DNA of 64,000 nucleotides from Cryptomeria japonica (lineage: Eukaryota; Streptophyta; Pinopsida; Cupressales; Cupressaceae): NCBI RefSeq assembly GCF_030272615.1, contig NC_081412.1, positions 540,782,335 to 540,846,334 of the forward strand, written 5' to 3'. Both the position numbers and the translations under genes were made by a program. Positions within the stretch are counted from its first letter, which is position 1, and each line of letters begins with the position of its first letter. Under the pieces are notes generated by a model that did no database searches, had not been told where the DNA came from, and saw only the letters and a program-made list of their open reading frames with translations. Positions 45,651 through 56,093 of this stretch are shown piece after piece.

Positions 45651-47244
45651 TGGATGACTGTGATTACTTGCATGATGTCAGCATACCTTCAACCAGTTGT
45701 TTTGTCGATTCGCATTGTTCAGGACACATGAAAATTGGGGCAGATAAAGATATAGGCAGTATTCTGAATGTATCATTGATTTGTAATGTTATTTTGCTTG
45801 GCCTGATCAAAGCAAGATTCATGAATAATAAATTAATACATTAATTTTTTTTAATAAAATTGAGAAAAGTGCTTCATATAAAATTTCCAAGGAACAGATA
45901 GTTACATCATCTGAGTAAGGGCTTTTGGCTGCTAAGAGTTACTTTCAATTATAAGGGTGTAATACTTAATTGTTGATGTTGGAGACTTTAGTAAAGTAGT
46001 TCAGCTGCTTTTTTTTTGAGCTCATCTCTACTTGTACTCATATTTGGCTCATTGCCTTCCATTCCTGAATGTACTTTGTTTGGGCAACTACCATAGAATT
46101 GTAGGTGCCTCCCCTCACAAAAACTATACCTTCCCTGCTGAGAATTTCTTGTAGATCAATCAGATGGAACAACCATGTTACATTTCATCTTTTTCAGAAT
46201 GGTCATAATTGCGTGCTGAAAGATAGTCTCGAAGTTTGATGGTGATGTGATTGCTAGTAGGTTGTATTGTAGTATGTGTTCTTGCTAAGTTTATTATTCT
46301 ACTTGGTTCATATTTTGAGAATTGTTTTGATTGGCACAATGGCAAACAAAAAGAACACTGAGCTCACATAAAACACATGTCAGAGTCTTTTCTGACTACC
46401 AAAAATGCTTGCCTATTGTTAATGAAATCCTATGCAGGAAAATCCCAACAAAAGAGCCATAAAGTAACATAACACGTTGTCTTTCTCTGGCATTAAAGCA
46501 GCATTCAAAATCTAATTTGAGAATCAGGAAGATAATAGCTCTAAAATGCCAGCTAGGAATGTTCATTTAGTCAAATTAAATAGCGAACCAGTATAAACTG
46601 AAAAAAATCATGACCAGAAAATATTCATTACGGCTAATGTTCTTTATTCTATAACATGTTCGGTGGGAATTTCTAATTTTTGTGTTAGTTTAGTTGTCCA
46701 TTTTAAGTCATTCCTCTAATCTTGTTAAATATTTGAGTAAAATATTTCTCCTGTGAAAATTATTAAAATTTTAGTTATGCTTGGGATCCTTCTGATTGTG
46801 GTGCATGTATTTTTCAAATGTTACAATCAGGTGGTTGACTTAGTCTCAGAACAAACAGATATTAAGCTACCTTGGAAAGTCTCATCAATCCCAGATCTTG
46901 ATGTTTGTAGTGAAGAGGAAACATATTCTTTATCTCCTGAGATTTCTTTTAAGGACTTTGGTGAGTAATTAGGTGTAAAAGATATGAATATGTTGGTGCT
47001 TTTAAGATCCTTATTGTCTGTTGAATCCATGCTTGCCAGAGAGTTCTGGAATATATGCAAGTCCTTTCACACCATATACGTGCACATTTAGTTTTTGTCT
47101 ATTTTTTATAGTTCATAAATCTTGTTTATTTTTTATCCTCAGATGATGCGCCTGAGATGAGTACTCTGTCCACTTTAGGAGCTTCTGTGGTGCAGAAAGA
47201 AAGGCTTGCTAAAACCTTCAAGAAAAATGACATTATGGAAATTG
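45651..47244 (+). other. Candidate host-gene segment: three phase-compatible exons
   Basis: Exon-like pieces: 45651-45769 (after CTATCAG, before GTATCA), 46831-46960 (after CAATCAG, before GTGAGT), 47143-47244 (after ATCCTCAG, before GTTAGT). Each has plausible splice borders. The phases join without a stop: 0 at the first junction, 1 at the second. Together they give about 115 residues. The sequence is acidic and Ser-rich, then basic-helical: DDCDYLHDVS, DLDVCSEEETYSLSPEISF, MSTLSTLGASVVQKERLAKT. I do not recognise the protein. No start codon, further exons or poly-A signal were identified, so it may be a gene fragment. The hydrophobic stretch before 46831 in the same frame is more likely intron. 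Confidence 0.45.
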
Positions 47245-48597
47245 GTTAGTAGTTAACTAATTTGATTGCACAGAATAATGACGATTTCCCTTCATTAAAC
47301 TTCAAATTTTGAGTATATAATTTAGCAGTAGGAATAATATACCTTCTGATTCTGATTTCTACAACAATCATGATTCGTTATGGTAGAAATATTGACAGGC
47401 GAACTTTTCCAAGCACCCACAACATTCCATAAAGTATAATCCACCACTATAAAACAAGTATATATACAGTCACAGTTTAATTATGTTGGCATTAAAAGTG
47501 AATTTTCTCTGTACCAGTTTAACCACTAAATCCTCTATGGTTGGTCCCAAGTACATGGTTTGGGAAGGGTAATAGTTATTCTTCAAACCTTTTAAGGAGG
47601 CTTCTTAGGAGACACACAGCTTCCATTCATTTTGATTGGGGTTACCCTTGAACCCCGTGGGTTTCATCATCTCATATATCTCATATTCAAAGGAGGTTAT
47701 AGTTCAAACCTAAATAACTATACAATCAATATATTTGTGAATAAATTTGCCAAATTTTATGTCATTTTGCTGGTTTTGAAACTTTGAATATCTGGAGAGG
47801 CAATCTTAGAGTGAAGGGGCAGGTCTTCTAGAGGATAGTCTTCTAGACAATTGATCATTACACTTTGAGCATTTATTGAGTCTTGTTAGAACCGGCATTC
47901 AAAAATCTTTTGCTGCTTAATTGACTCTAGCAAGGCTTTTGGTTCTGTTCTGCGACATTTCTGTCCTGTTAAGCATTGTTATCAGTGTGTGGTAAAATAT
48001 GTTATTGTTGCTGGCTAGATTATGTTGTTGAATCTTGTAATGTTGGCTTAGGTAGTTTGTCATTCATATATTGATTATGTATTGTTGGCTCAATGGTTAT
48101 GTCTTCACTGATTATTCACTTGTTTGATCAGCCAATAAATAGTTTGGTAAAAGTTTCCACTGTGACAGCTCCTCCTTATACCAAGCAAAAGCATTGCTCT
48201 GTACACTACCTCTTCTATTGTTCTTTGTATTCTTATCTTCGTTCTCTGTGAGACGTAATTACAATTCTGTTTTTTAACCAGTATTCTTGGCAGTGTTATA
48301 ATTTACAGCAAGCACTCCTTTTTCACAAGCTGTGTCATATTGATGTTTTGTGTTGTTTCATTACTGCCATCATCAGGTTCTATAGTGCAATTCTCGATTG
48401 ATTCCAAACTCCCATAACCTCTCTAACTTCTTAAAGCATACAGTGGGAGTTAAGCAGTATTCCTCTTCCAGCCAACACTTTCCAGTATTTACATTGATGA
48501 GTTCAAGGATTTCACTTTTTAGTATTTACATTGATGAGTTCAAGGATTTTTCTATGTAGCGTTTTCCTGTGGATGATGGTTGTATGTTAAATTGTGT
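47245..48597. other. Noncoding stretch
   Basis: AT-rich; the only structure is a 37-38-bp tandem duplication (TAGTATTTACATTGATGAGT) at about 48482-48557. Confidence 0.5.
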
Positions 48598-48960
48598 TCT
48601 TAGCCCTATACTACTCTTGATTGATGATTTAGTCATTTTTTCTTTCTCTACTGATGATTTATAGAGACAATTTGATGCTCTTTGCTAGCTTGACCAGCTT
48701 GAGGTAAACATTAATAAATAGGTTGTTTTCTTCATGACATCTAGCGGTGCTAAGTTAGGTACCATTTTATCTACAACACTGAGTGTGCAGATGCAACAAA
48801 GACTTAGCATTCTGATGTCCAACTCAGTAGACCATCATTCATTTTACCTTGCCTCAAATTCTCATCTTTTTAAGTGGTATGCCTCCACTTTAGTTTTGGG
48901 GAACCACTTTTTCAGACACATTTCCAGATTACTTGTTCAGAGATACACTTTTTAATGCAG
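48598..48960 (+). pseudogene. LINE (non-LTR) reverse transcriptase remnant
   Basis: The frame reads LLLIDDLVIFSFSTDDL, then, after a stop, RQFDALC and LEVNINK. A further stop precedes VVFFMTSSGAKLG. This is the pattern of the catalytic YADD motif and following KTK...F block of plant LINE RT. Tyr-Ala-Asp-Asp is here Ile-Asp-Asp, and stops interrupt it. No other LINE domain is visible. Confidence 0.5.
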
Positions 48961-49250
48961 CCATTAGGCTTGTGATTCTTGATTGGTCTGAGCTTTGAAG
49001 CCCTAGTGTAGGGTCTTATCACAATGAATTTACACTGTACATTTATTTCCCCCAACTAAGGATTGAGGTAAGACTTAATCCAAAAATCTCAATTCAAAAA
49101 GTTAGCAATTCTCCCTCTTAATTGGATTTTCTCCTTGTGCATCCCCAAAGCCAAAGGCTTTTCTTGAAATTCCTTGAATATTTACTGGAGATTGTACTCA
49201 TTTTGCAATGGGCACACCAGTAATGGTTGTGAAATTAAATGTAATTCTTA

Positions 49251-49378
49251 GTTATTTTGAAATACACAAACAATTACAAATAAGGTTTGCACAGGGCTTC
49301 ATTTTAAATATGAGTTATTTTGAAATACACAAGCAATTACAAATAAGAAGTTTCGCACAGGGCTTCATTTTTAAATAT
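49251..49378. repeat. 63-bp tandem duplication
   Basis: GTTATTTTGAAATACACAA...CAGGGCTTCATTTT is repeated at a 63-bp offset (49251, 49314) with small differences. Confidence 0.85.
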
Positions 49379-49599
49379 AATATAATAATTTCTTTGAACC
49401 TTATGGTATTAGAAATGTATACCTTGAGCTTGATGGGTATTGATATCTGATGAAGGGAATGACCTAAAAATTTGTGATTGATATTGCATGGAGATGATCC
49501 TCTTCTTGCAATCTAAGGGCCAAAAAAGCACTATCCTGCATGTGTGCATATTGCTGGCAGGTTCAGATGGAGGAAATGTGTAGATTAATAAGACATCAT

Positions 49600-50379
49600 A
49601 CCTCTGTTGTGACCTTTTCACACATCACCCCATTGCAAATGGGGACCCCTTCATTTTTGCTTTCCTTAATGGTTTTGTCGTAGGTGTTGCTTAGTTTGTC
49701 TTAGGTTTGGTTGTAGTGTCAAACTTTCTTGCCTTAGAATGAGAAGGGTTTCATTTTGTCAATTCTAGGAGTTAGTCTAGGAATCAAATTGCAAAATCAA
49801 GATTGTGAAAGTAAAAATTGCAAGTGATGGGTGAAGTGCTGGTTAGATTTTTTAATAAAGCAAATGATTTCATTGAGGAATTGGTAATAGATATATGAGA
49901 GAGTTGTAACCATTTAGGATAGGATTCAAGTCATACTTGCATTGTGTGAAGAATTTCATGTTGTTCAGGAAAAGACCATTCCATGTTTGCATGTGCTAAT
50001 GGATATTCTCAAACAAACTTTGGTGGATGGAAATGTGATAGAGGCAAATCAAGCATTCGATTCATTGTTGGTATTGCGCATTGGTTTTGAGAAAGGAAAT
50101 ATTTGAGAAGGTAAACGACGATTGCATTTAGTTAAGAGGAATGGTCAAGGGTATTCAAGATAGAATCCTCATTTCTGTAGAGATAGCGTTTGGACAAGAA
50201 GTGAATGATGATAGAGATATGAATGTGGGTGAATTGAAAGATAAAATGAAAAGTACCTTCTTCAAGCTATAGGTTCCATTTTGGAAAATCATTTGGAAGA
50301 TGCTGCTTCATTCATGACTTTCATGAATAGTTTCCAAGAACAAGGATCAGAATGGGAAAAGATTTTTGCCATGGGTATA
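49600..50379 (+). pseudogene. Gypsy leader and gag remnant, left part
   Basis: Begins with the leader CACCCCATTGCAAATGGGG (compare 4305) and continues into helical gag-like frames with several stops. The sequence continues after the solo LTR at 52080, so the two parts were contiguous. Confidence 0.45.
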
Positions 50380-52074
50380 TGTAATGTCCCCTTTTTTAGG
50401 TGACATGAGATGAGCAGGGGTTGACCTACCATTCGAGTTCTTGTAGGTCAACGACATGGTTAGGGGACTCATTCTGAGGGTCACGGAGCTTTGCAGGGGT
50501 TCTATGAGCTGTTTCAGACCTTCAGACGAGGTCTCCTATTTTTTAGGGAGAACTGGCAGTTGACTGAATGACCACCTGGGGGACCAAGGAGTAGAGCAGG
50601 ATCCTTTTGAGCAGTTACAGGTGTTTGGAGAGAGCTTCTTACTTTTTAGGGAGATTCCCTACTTTTTAGGAGGTTGTGGCAGTTTCCATATTGGAGCTGA
50701 CAGTGGTGGATAGAGACTCAGTGAGGATATTCAGTGTTTGGGATTTGGTGTTCTGGCAGTAGTAGACCAGTTTGGAGCAGTTCCTTAATTTTAGGAGGCA
50801 GTTCCTACATTTGTGGAGGCTATTCCTACTATTTAGGAGGTTATGATAGTATCCAGGGTTGGGTTTCCATGAGACTATTCCTTGGTTTTAGTTTCAAAAG
50901 ATTTGGGTATGTTTCCTAGTTTCTAGGAGCATCCCTAGATTTTAGGGATAAGACTGCTAGTGGATCCATGATTTCCGACTTCAGCCACAGACAGGTGGCA
51001 AGTTCCGTTTCAGGCTTTTGGAGTCATTTGAGCCTTCTGCAGCTATTTGGGTTATATTTTTAATATATTTAAATATTTCCTAAGTTAGCGTTTAATTAAT
51101 TAAATAAGGCTATGTTTATAGCCATTTTGGAGTAATAAGGGGTTTTTGGCTTCATCTGGATGCATATGCCCATGTGTTATAGCTCGTTGGAAAGGTCTTG
51201 AACTTTTATAAATGTTTCCCATTTGTCAAGGACCCTTTTGATGAACAAAATTCTTTTATATTAAAAAAGTGGCATTTTCTCTATACTTGGCGACTAAAAA
51301 ATGAGAAATAAGACTTTATAAGCCTAAGCGCACTTTTCATACACTTTTAGGGTTCGAGCTAGAGGGAAGGAGTTATAAGAAGATGGTAATCTAATTATCA
51401 AGCATCTTTTTACACAATCAAACTTATTTTTGCGAATTAGCTCTGAGTGGGCGATTCTTCATCTGGGACGCAAACCCCAAGATCTGGACTGGCTGGGACG
51501 TAGCCCTCAGCAGTTATTGGCATTGGATTCTTCAGGCAGAGTGCATTGTTGACAGAGATTGAGTACGCCATTCTTCATTGTGGATTTAGGTTGCAGAGTA
51601 AGGGTTTCAACATGGCAGATTGATTCTTCAGCTTGGGCGTGATCCTTGCAACCTTAGGGCCGCCATTTGCAACAAGTACATCTCACGTGGAATGTAAGGA
51701 ATGCATGTATTCAGCCTTAGAGGTATTCTTGATTCATGATCATTATTCACCTTTCAGTTTGGCATCAATATTGGATGTGAGTTCCTTGGATCTGCATTGG
51801 AATTATTATTTGGTTTTACAAATCAGAAATCTGCCTGGTACGGCTTGTAGCAATTCTGATTTGGCTGTATGTTCTTATTTATTTTCAGCCTCCTTTCATG
51901 TTTACTGTTCATTATTCATTACTTGTTTGAAAACTATCAAAAAACACAAAAAGAAACAAACCTTCTGCAACTTCTGTCTATTCTCTAAAACCATCAAAGA
52001 AATCACAGGAAAATATAGTTTATTAATTTAAAAACTACATCAGATCAGCAAGGGGATCCATCAGGGATCTTTCA
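50380..52074 (+). repeat. Solo LTR, 1,695 bp, with target duplication
   Basis: Starts TGTAATGTCCCCTTTTTTAG and ends GGGATCTTTCA. It is flanked by GTATA at 50375-50379 and 52075-52079. Internal CTACTTTTTAGG/CCTAAAAAG-type repeats lie at 50540-50950, the same style as the hairpins at 19.9-20.2 kb. The 132-codon ORF at 51633 is within the LTR and has no domain. A solo LTR results from recombination between the two LTRs of a full element. Confidence 0.85.
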
Positions 52075-52079
52075 GTATA

Positions 52080-52300
52080 GCTAACTTGGCAATCATTGAG
52101 TACAAGTGGAGGCTATGCCAAGTCCACCAATGGAAGAGCTTGACATCATCATGTCTAGGTTTGTTGAATTTGCTATTAAGGAAAGAGACAATGGGCACAC
52201 AATTCTAGAAGATGATTTTTAATAATCCTAGGTGGTATTGAATTTTTCTATTTGCTCTTGCTCTCAAATTGTGCCATGGAGGATATTTTATTTTTATTGG
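52080..52300 (+). pseudogene. Gypsy gag remnant, right part
   Basis: Continuation of 49600-50379 after the solo LTR; short frames only. It passes into the long LTR that follows without a clear border. Confidence 0.3.
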
Positions 52301-53592
52301 TTAGTATTTAATAAAAGCTAGTAGGTAGAGCGGTAGTTGTAATTAACTCCACTTAGGGTTTCTTTGAATTATCTTGGCCATTAATTTAGAATCAATCTGG
52401 GCCCTTGGTTTGTAATTGAAAGCCCTATATAAGGCTTGCTCATTTCATTTGTAAAAGAGACTTTTGTGAAATTGTTGCTGAAATATTGCCAAAATAAATG
52501 CAAACTCATTGAATCTTGGTGAGAATTTGTGTTGCTTTGGGATGTTAGCATTGTTTCCTACTTCTTATTAGTTTAGATTTGTTTATACCAAGTTGAATAG
52601 TTGAATGGAAGATATTGTTGTTGATTCATGGTGAAACCCTCATATTCATACCATTTGTAGTTTGTTGATTGCAAATTGCAGTGCATGGTTATTCTGTGTT
52701 TAATCATCTGCAAGAATATCTGTTACATACAAAGGAGAAATTGCATAACAAACGAGAATATTGAAGACAATAACAAGAGCTGAATGCTTGATTGAATATT
52801 GCTTGTATTACTTGATTTACAATGAAGGATATGTCATCCTTATAAAGAAATCTAATTCAAAAGATAGAAACCCTAAAAAGCAATTAATGATTAATAATGA
52901 ATTAATTATTAATATACCTAAGGGATGCATGCATATTAAAAGATTATTAAATGCCTAAAAAAGCTTCCTAAATTTAGCTTAAGTGAAAAAAGAAAAGGTC
53001 ACTTAATTAATTAATCAATATGATTAAGTTAATTAAGTAAATAAAACCTTTTACTCTAACATTCTGAACTCATGTTGAAAGCGTAATTTTAATTGCTTTA
53101 TGCTCATTGACTTGCATGTTTATGGTGTTGATGTGTACAAGTGATTTGAAAATCATTTGCATACCCCTTGAAGATTGCATCATCTTTGTGTAGTTGTTTC
53201 CTCATGGCGAAGCAAAGGTTGGTTTGGTTTCACTAAGTCAACCATAGTTTCTTGCATTTTTAGAAGTAGATTAGATTCCTAAACTCTTATCCTTTTGCAT
53301 TTTGTTTTAAAGATCTTTCTTAGGATTAGTTGGAAAGCCCCATTGCAAAATCATACATTATTCAAAGGAAAAGAATTGACAAAGTCTGGAAAAATTGCGC
53401 AAGTCCCTTTGTGTTAACAGCAAATCATATCATTCACTGAGTCCATCCATTGCATTGTCTAGATCTAACATTTGTAAGCATTGGGGTAGCCTTAATTGAT
53501 CACATCATTTAGCATTTGAGGTTTCCTTGTTCAAGAGAGGATAGAATACTTGTCATTTTATTTTGTGTTGTAGGGTGTCATAAAGCATGCAT
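52301..53592 (+). repeat. Long LTR, second copy of the 6.15-7.15 kb family
   Basis: Shares ordered motifs with the block at 6151-7145 (see there) and ends GTTCAAGAGAGGATAGAATAC...GCATCAACA at about 53592. Interrupted by a 365-bp solo LTR at 52697. The start is approximate. Confidence 0.5.
52697..53061 (-). repeat. Solo LTR, 365 bp, with target duplication
   Basis: On the minus strand TGTTAGAGTAAAAGG to ...GCAGATGATTAAACA, flanked by TTCTG at 52692-52696 and 53062-53066. Same family as the LTR at 3890-4256. Confidence 0.88.
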
Positions 53593-55185
53593 CAACAACC
53601 TCAAGATAGCAATGAATGTGAGGCTTTGATGATTTTTCTTTCCAATCTCAATTATCACTCTCAAATCTTAGCCCTTTGGATTTATGGATTGTCAAGCATC
53701 ACATCATCTTAAGGAAGAGTTTGTAGGGATAACTAGGAGTTACTCAAATGATTGGCACAAGTCATGGGTAATATATAACTTGTTGGCCAATTCACAAGGA
53801 ATGTCCCCAATCAGAAAACCTTAAGAAATAGATGAATTTAAAAAAAAGTGTAAGCAGAATTGATGAACAAATGTCAAATGTAGGTGCCAACCCCATTGAA
53901 ATTGATTCTGATCAGCAATATGACAATGGCAAAGACCCTTATCAGCAAAATAATCAGCTCCCAACTGTGGATTCAAACCCTCCCAAGCTGGTATGATTCT
54001 TAAAATAGCTTCCAATGCAAAAAACGGCCAATTTGAATTATCTATAGGCTGCTATAATTTTGAAATCCTCATACTTTCAATCATATATAGTGGTCTGATT
54101 ACTATAATAAATGACAGCTCGAACGAATTGGAAATTGATCACTTCCAGCAGCAATAAACCCTGGATCAGCACTTGTAAAGGTCTACAAATAATTATCAAG
54201 GTACTTTATTGATTCCAGATCAGAAACAAATCAACAATTTCACTTACAATAACATTTAGGGCCTGGAAACCAGCAACATATAATGGAAAATAGCAATTCA
54301 ACTTCTCCAACAGCAGCAATATATCTGAAAACCCTTGTAAAATAAATAGCTACAGAAGATAACTCCAAAATATAGGTATATAGTGTGGCAATGATGTGAT
54401 ATTTTTGTAGATTTAAACCCTTATCAGTAGCATCAATATCAAGATCTCCAAAAGTACAAGGCTACAAGTGTATGACAACGCTAGGATGCAAGATATAGTT
54501 TGGAAAGCACTCCAAGTAGCAGATCAAATGTCTGATATGACTTGTAACAGCAGCAAAATAATCCAAACCTGAGATACAACATCAAATATGGCTGGAAACA
54601 TCAATCAAACGATGGGCACAGCTATTAGGAGGGCTGAAAACATTGATTAATGGCTGGAAATCTCAACAAACATCAGATTCAAACCCTATGTAAGTAGCTA
54701 TGGCAAAACTCCCTCAAAATGATGGTTGGAAACATGAATTAATTAGCTGAACATATGACAAACAACAATAATAGTTTGAAACCTTAGGCACCTTGATGAT
54801 GATAGCTCAAAACAATGATCAAAAGTGGGGCACAACCATTATGGTGGCTGGAAGAATCACAGATAGCATATCCAATAGGGTTGCAACCCTAGAATGATGA
54901 TAAATCAGCAACACTTTATTTGATATAAACCTTTCGATTTACCAAGAAACTCTCATGTGACAAGGAGTATGGAACAATATGTTGGTTGAAAATTTTGTAC
55001 ACTTGGGGAAATATACAAAATTGTGGTTTCAACCACAGCACATGAGTAAAAACTCTCCTAATTAAGGGAAGGCTCCCCCTATCTAACTACAACTTGGAAA
55101 GTAAAATGGGATGGGACAGCAATCTTTCTTCTTTTTTCAAGAAAGACAATATCCTTTTCTCTTCACAGAAAAGGATAGCGATTGA
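53593..55185. other. Noncoding, weakly repetitive
   Basis: Degenerate ATGGCTGGAAACAT/AATCAA blocks recur at 54590-54850. No coding region. It could be the far 3' flank of the element carrying the large ORF. Confidence 0.4.
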
Positions 55186-55720
55186 ATAACAGCAGTAACC
55201 ACTTTAAAGTGAAATAAGAGAAAGGAAATGAAGTTTCCTGAAAGCGCAAAGACTTCCGTCACTTCCTTCGGGACGGGACAGCAATATCAAGCTCAAAGAC
55301 TTGACTATTGGAAGTCCTATCTACCCTTTTCTATACTAAATTTTACAATGAATAAACGACAACAGCTCAAAGACTGGAATAATTTATTCTTTTAACACAA
55401 AGACAAGAATTAATGCAAGCTCAAAGACTTGCTGCTATTTCTTATCAAACAGTAATTTTCCTCAAGAATAGACGCAAGCTCAAAGACTTGCTGCTCCTTC
55501 TAGAGATTTTCCTATTTTAATTAATCTTCTCTACTTGCAGCTCAAAGACTTCAAATCAGATTGGACTAAGCTCCTTTAGAAACACTTGGCATAGAAGAAA
55601 TAAAAGATTCAAACTCAAACATGTAGCTCAAAGACTCAAAACTTGAGTAGTCCTTCTTTATTATTTCTTCAAAAACTTTCAATCCACATACATAAGCTCA
55701 AAGACTTCTTGCTGTAAATT
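55186..55720 (-). repeat. Array of AGCTCAAAGACTT motifs downstream of the large ORF
   Basis: AGCTCAAAGACTT (minus: AAGTCTTTGAGCT) or a close variant occurs about nine times, near 55244, 55291, 55359, 55420, 55473, 55541, 55626 and 55695. Spacing is 45-85 bp and the sequence between is variable. It begins about 370 bp after the stop codon of the large ORF. The conserved-motif/variable-spacer design recalls the GAGCGAA array at 4640-5610. Confidence 0.8.
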
Positions 55721-56093
55721 TGGCAGAGTTTTTGCTTGCTTTCCCAAAAGATATATTTACAATGGACTTCTCAAGTATTTATAGAAGAGGAGCCTTGAGA
55801 AAAAAGGTGGGAGGATCATAACTAACTTGAGAGATTCTCTCAACCACCAAGACTCCTTCAATAAATAACTGAGACTTCATTAATTAACTAAGAGTCACTC
55901 TAACTAACTAAGACTTATTCCAACTACAGTCCTAATCGGACATAACTTGTAGTTGCCTTACATGTAATTACAAAAGTACAAGTAATGTGTAACTTGTATT
56001 TTACAAAAATTACTTTTACATGTAACTTGTCAAAACGAAATTACAACTAAAGATTACGAAAGAGAGAAAATTCAACTAAGTGTTGAAAAACAC
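55721..56093 (-). other. 3' flank of the large ORF
   Basis: Contains several TACATGTAA / TGTAACTTGTA blocks (55930-56040) that can pair with each other. No gene. Confidence 0.5.

Noticed and set aside
46753-46830. Membrane-helix-like start MKIIKILVMLGILLIVV before the second exon-like segment
   Set aside because: It lies upstream of a good splice acceptor (CAATCAG) and reads like AT-rich intron; the phase-compatible exon begins at 46831.
51633-52031. 132-codon ORF
   Set aside because: Entirely inside the solo LTR with no domain.
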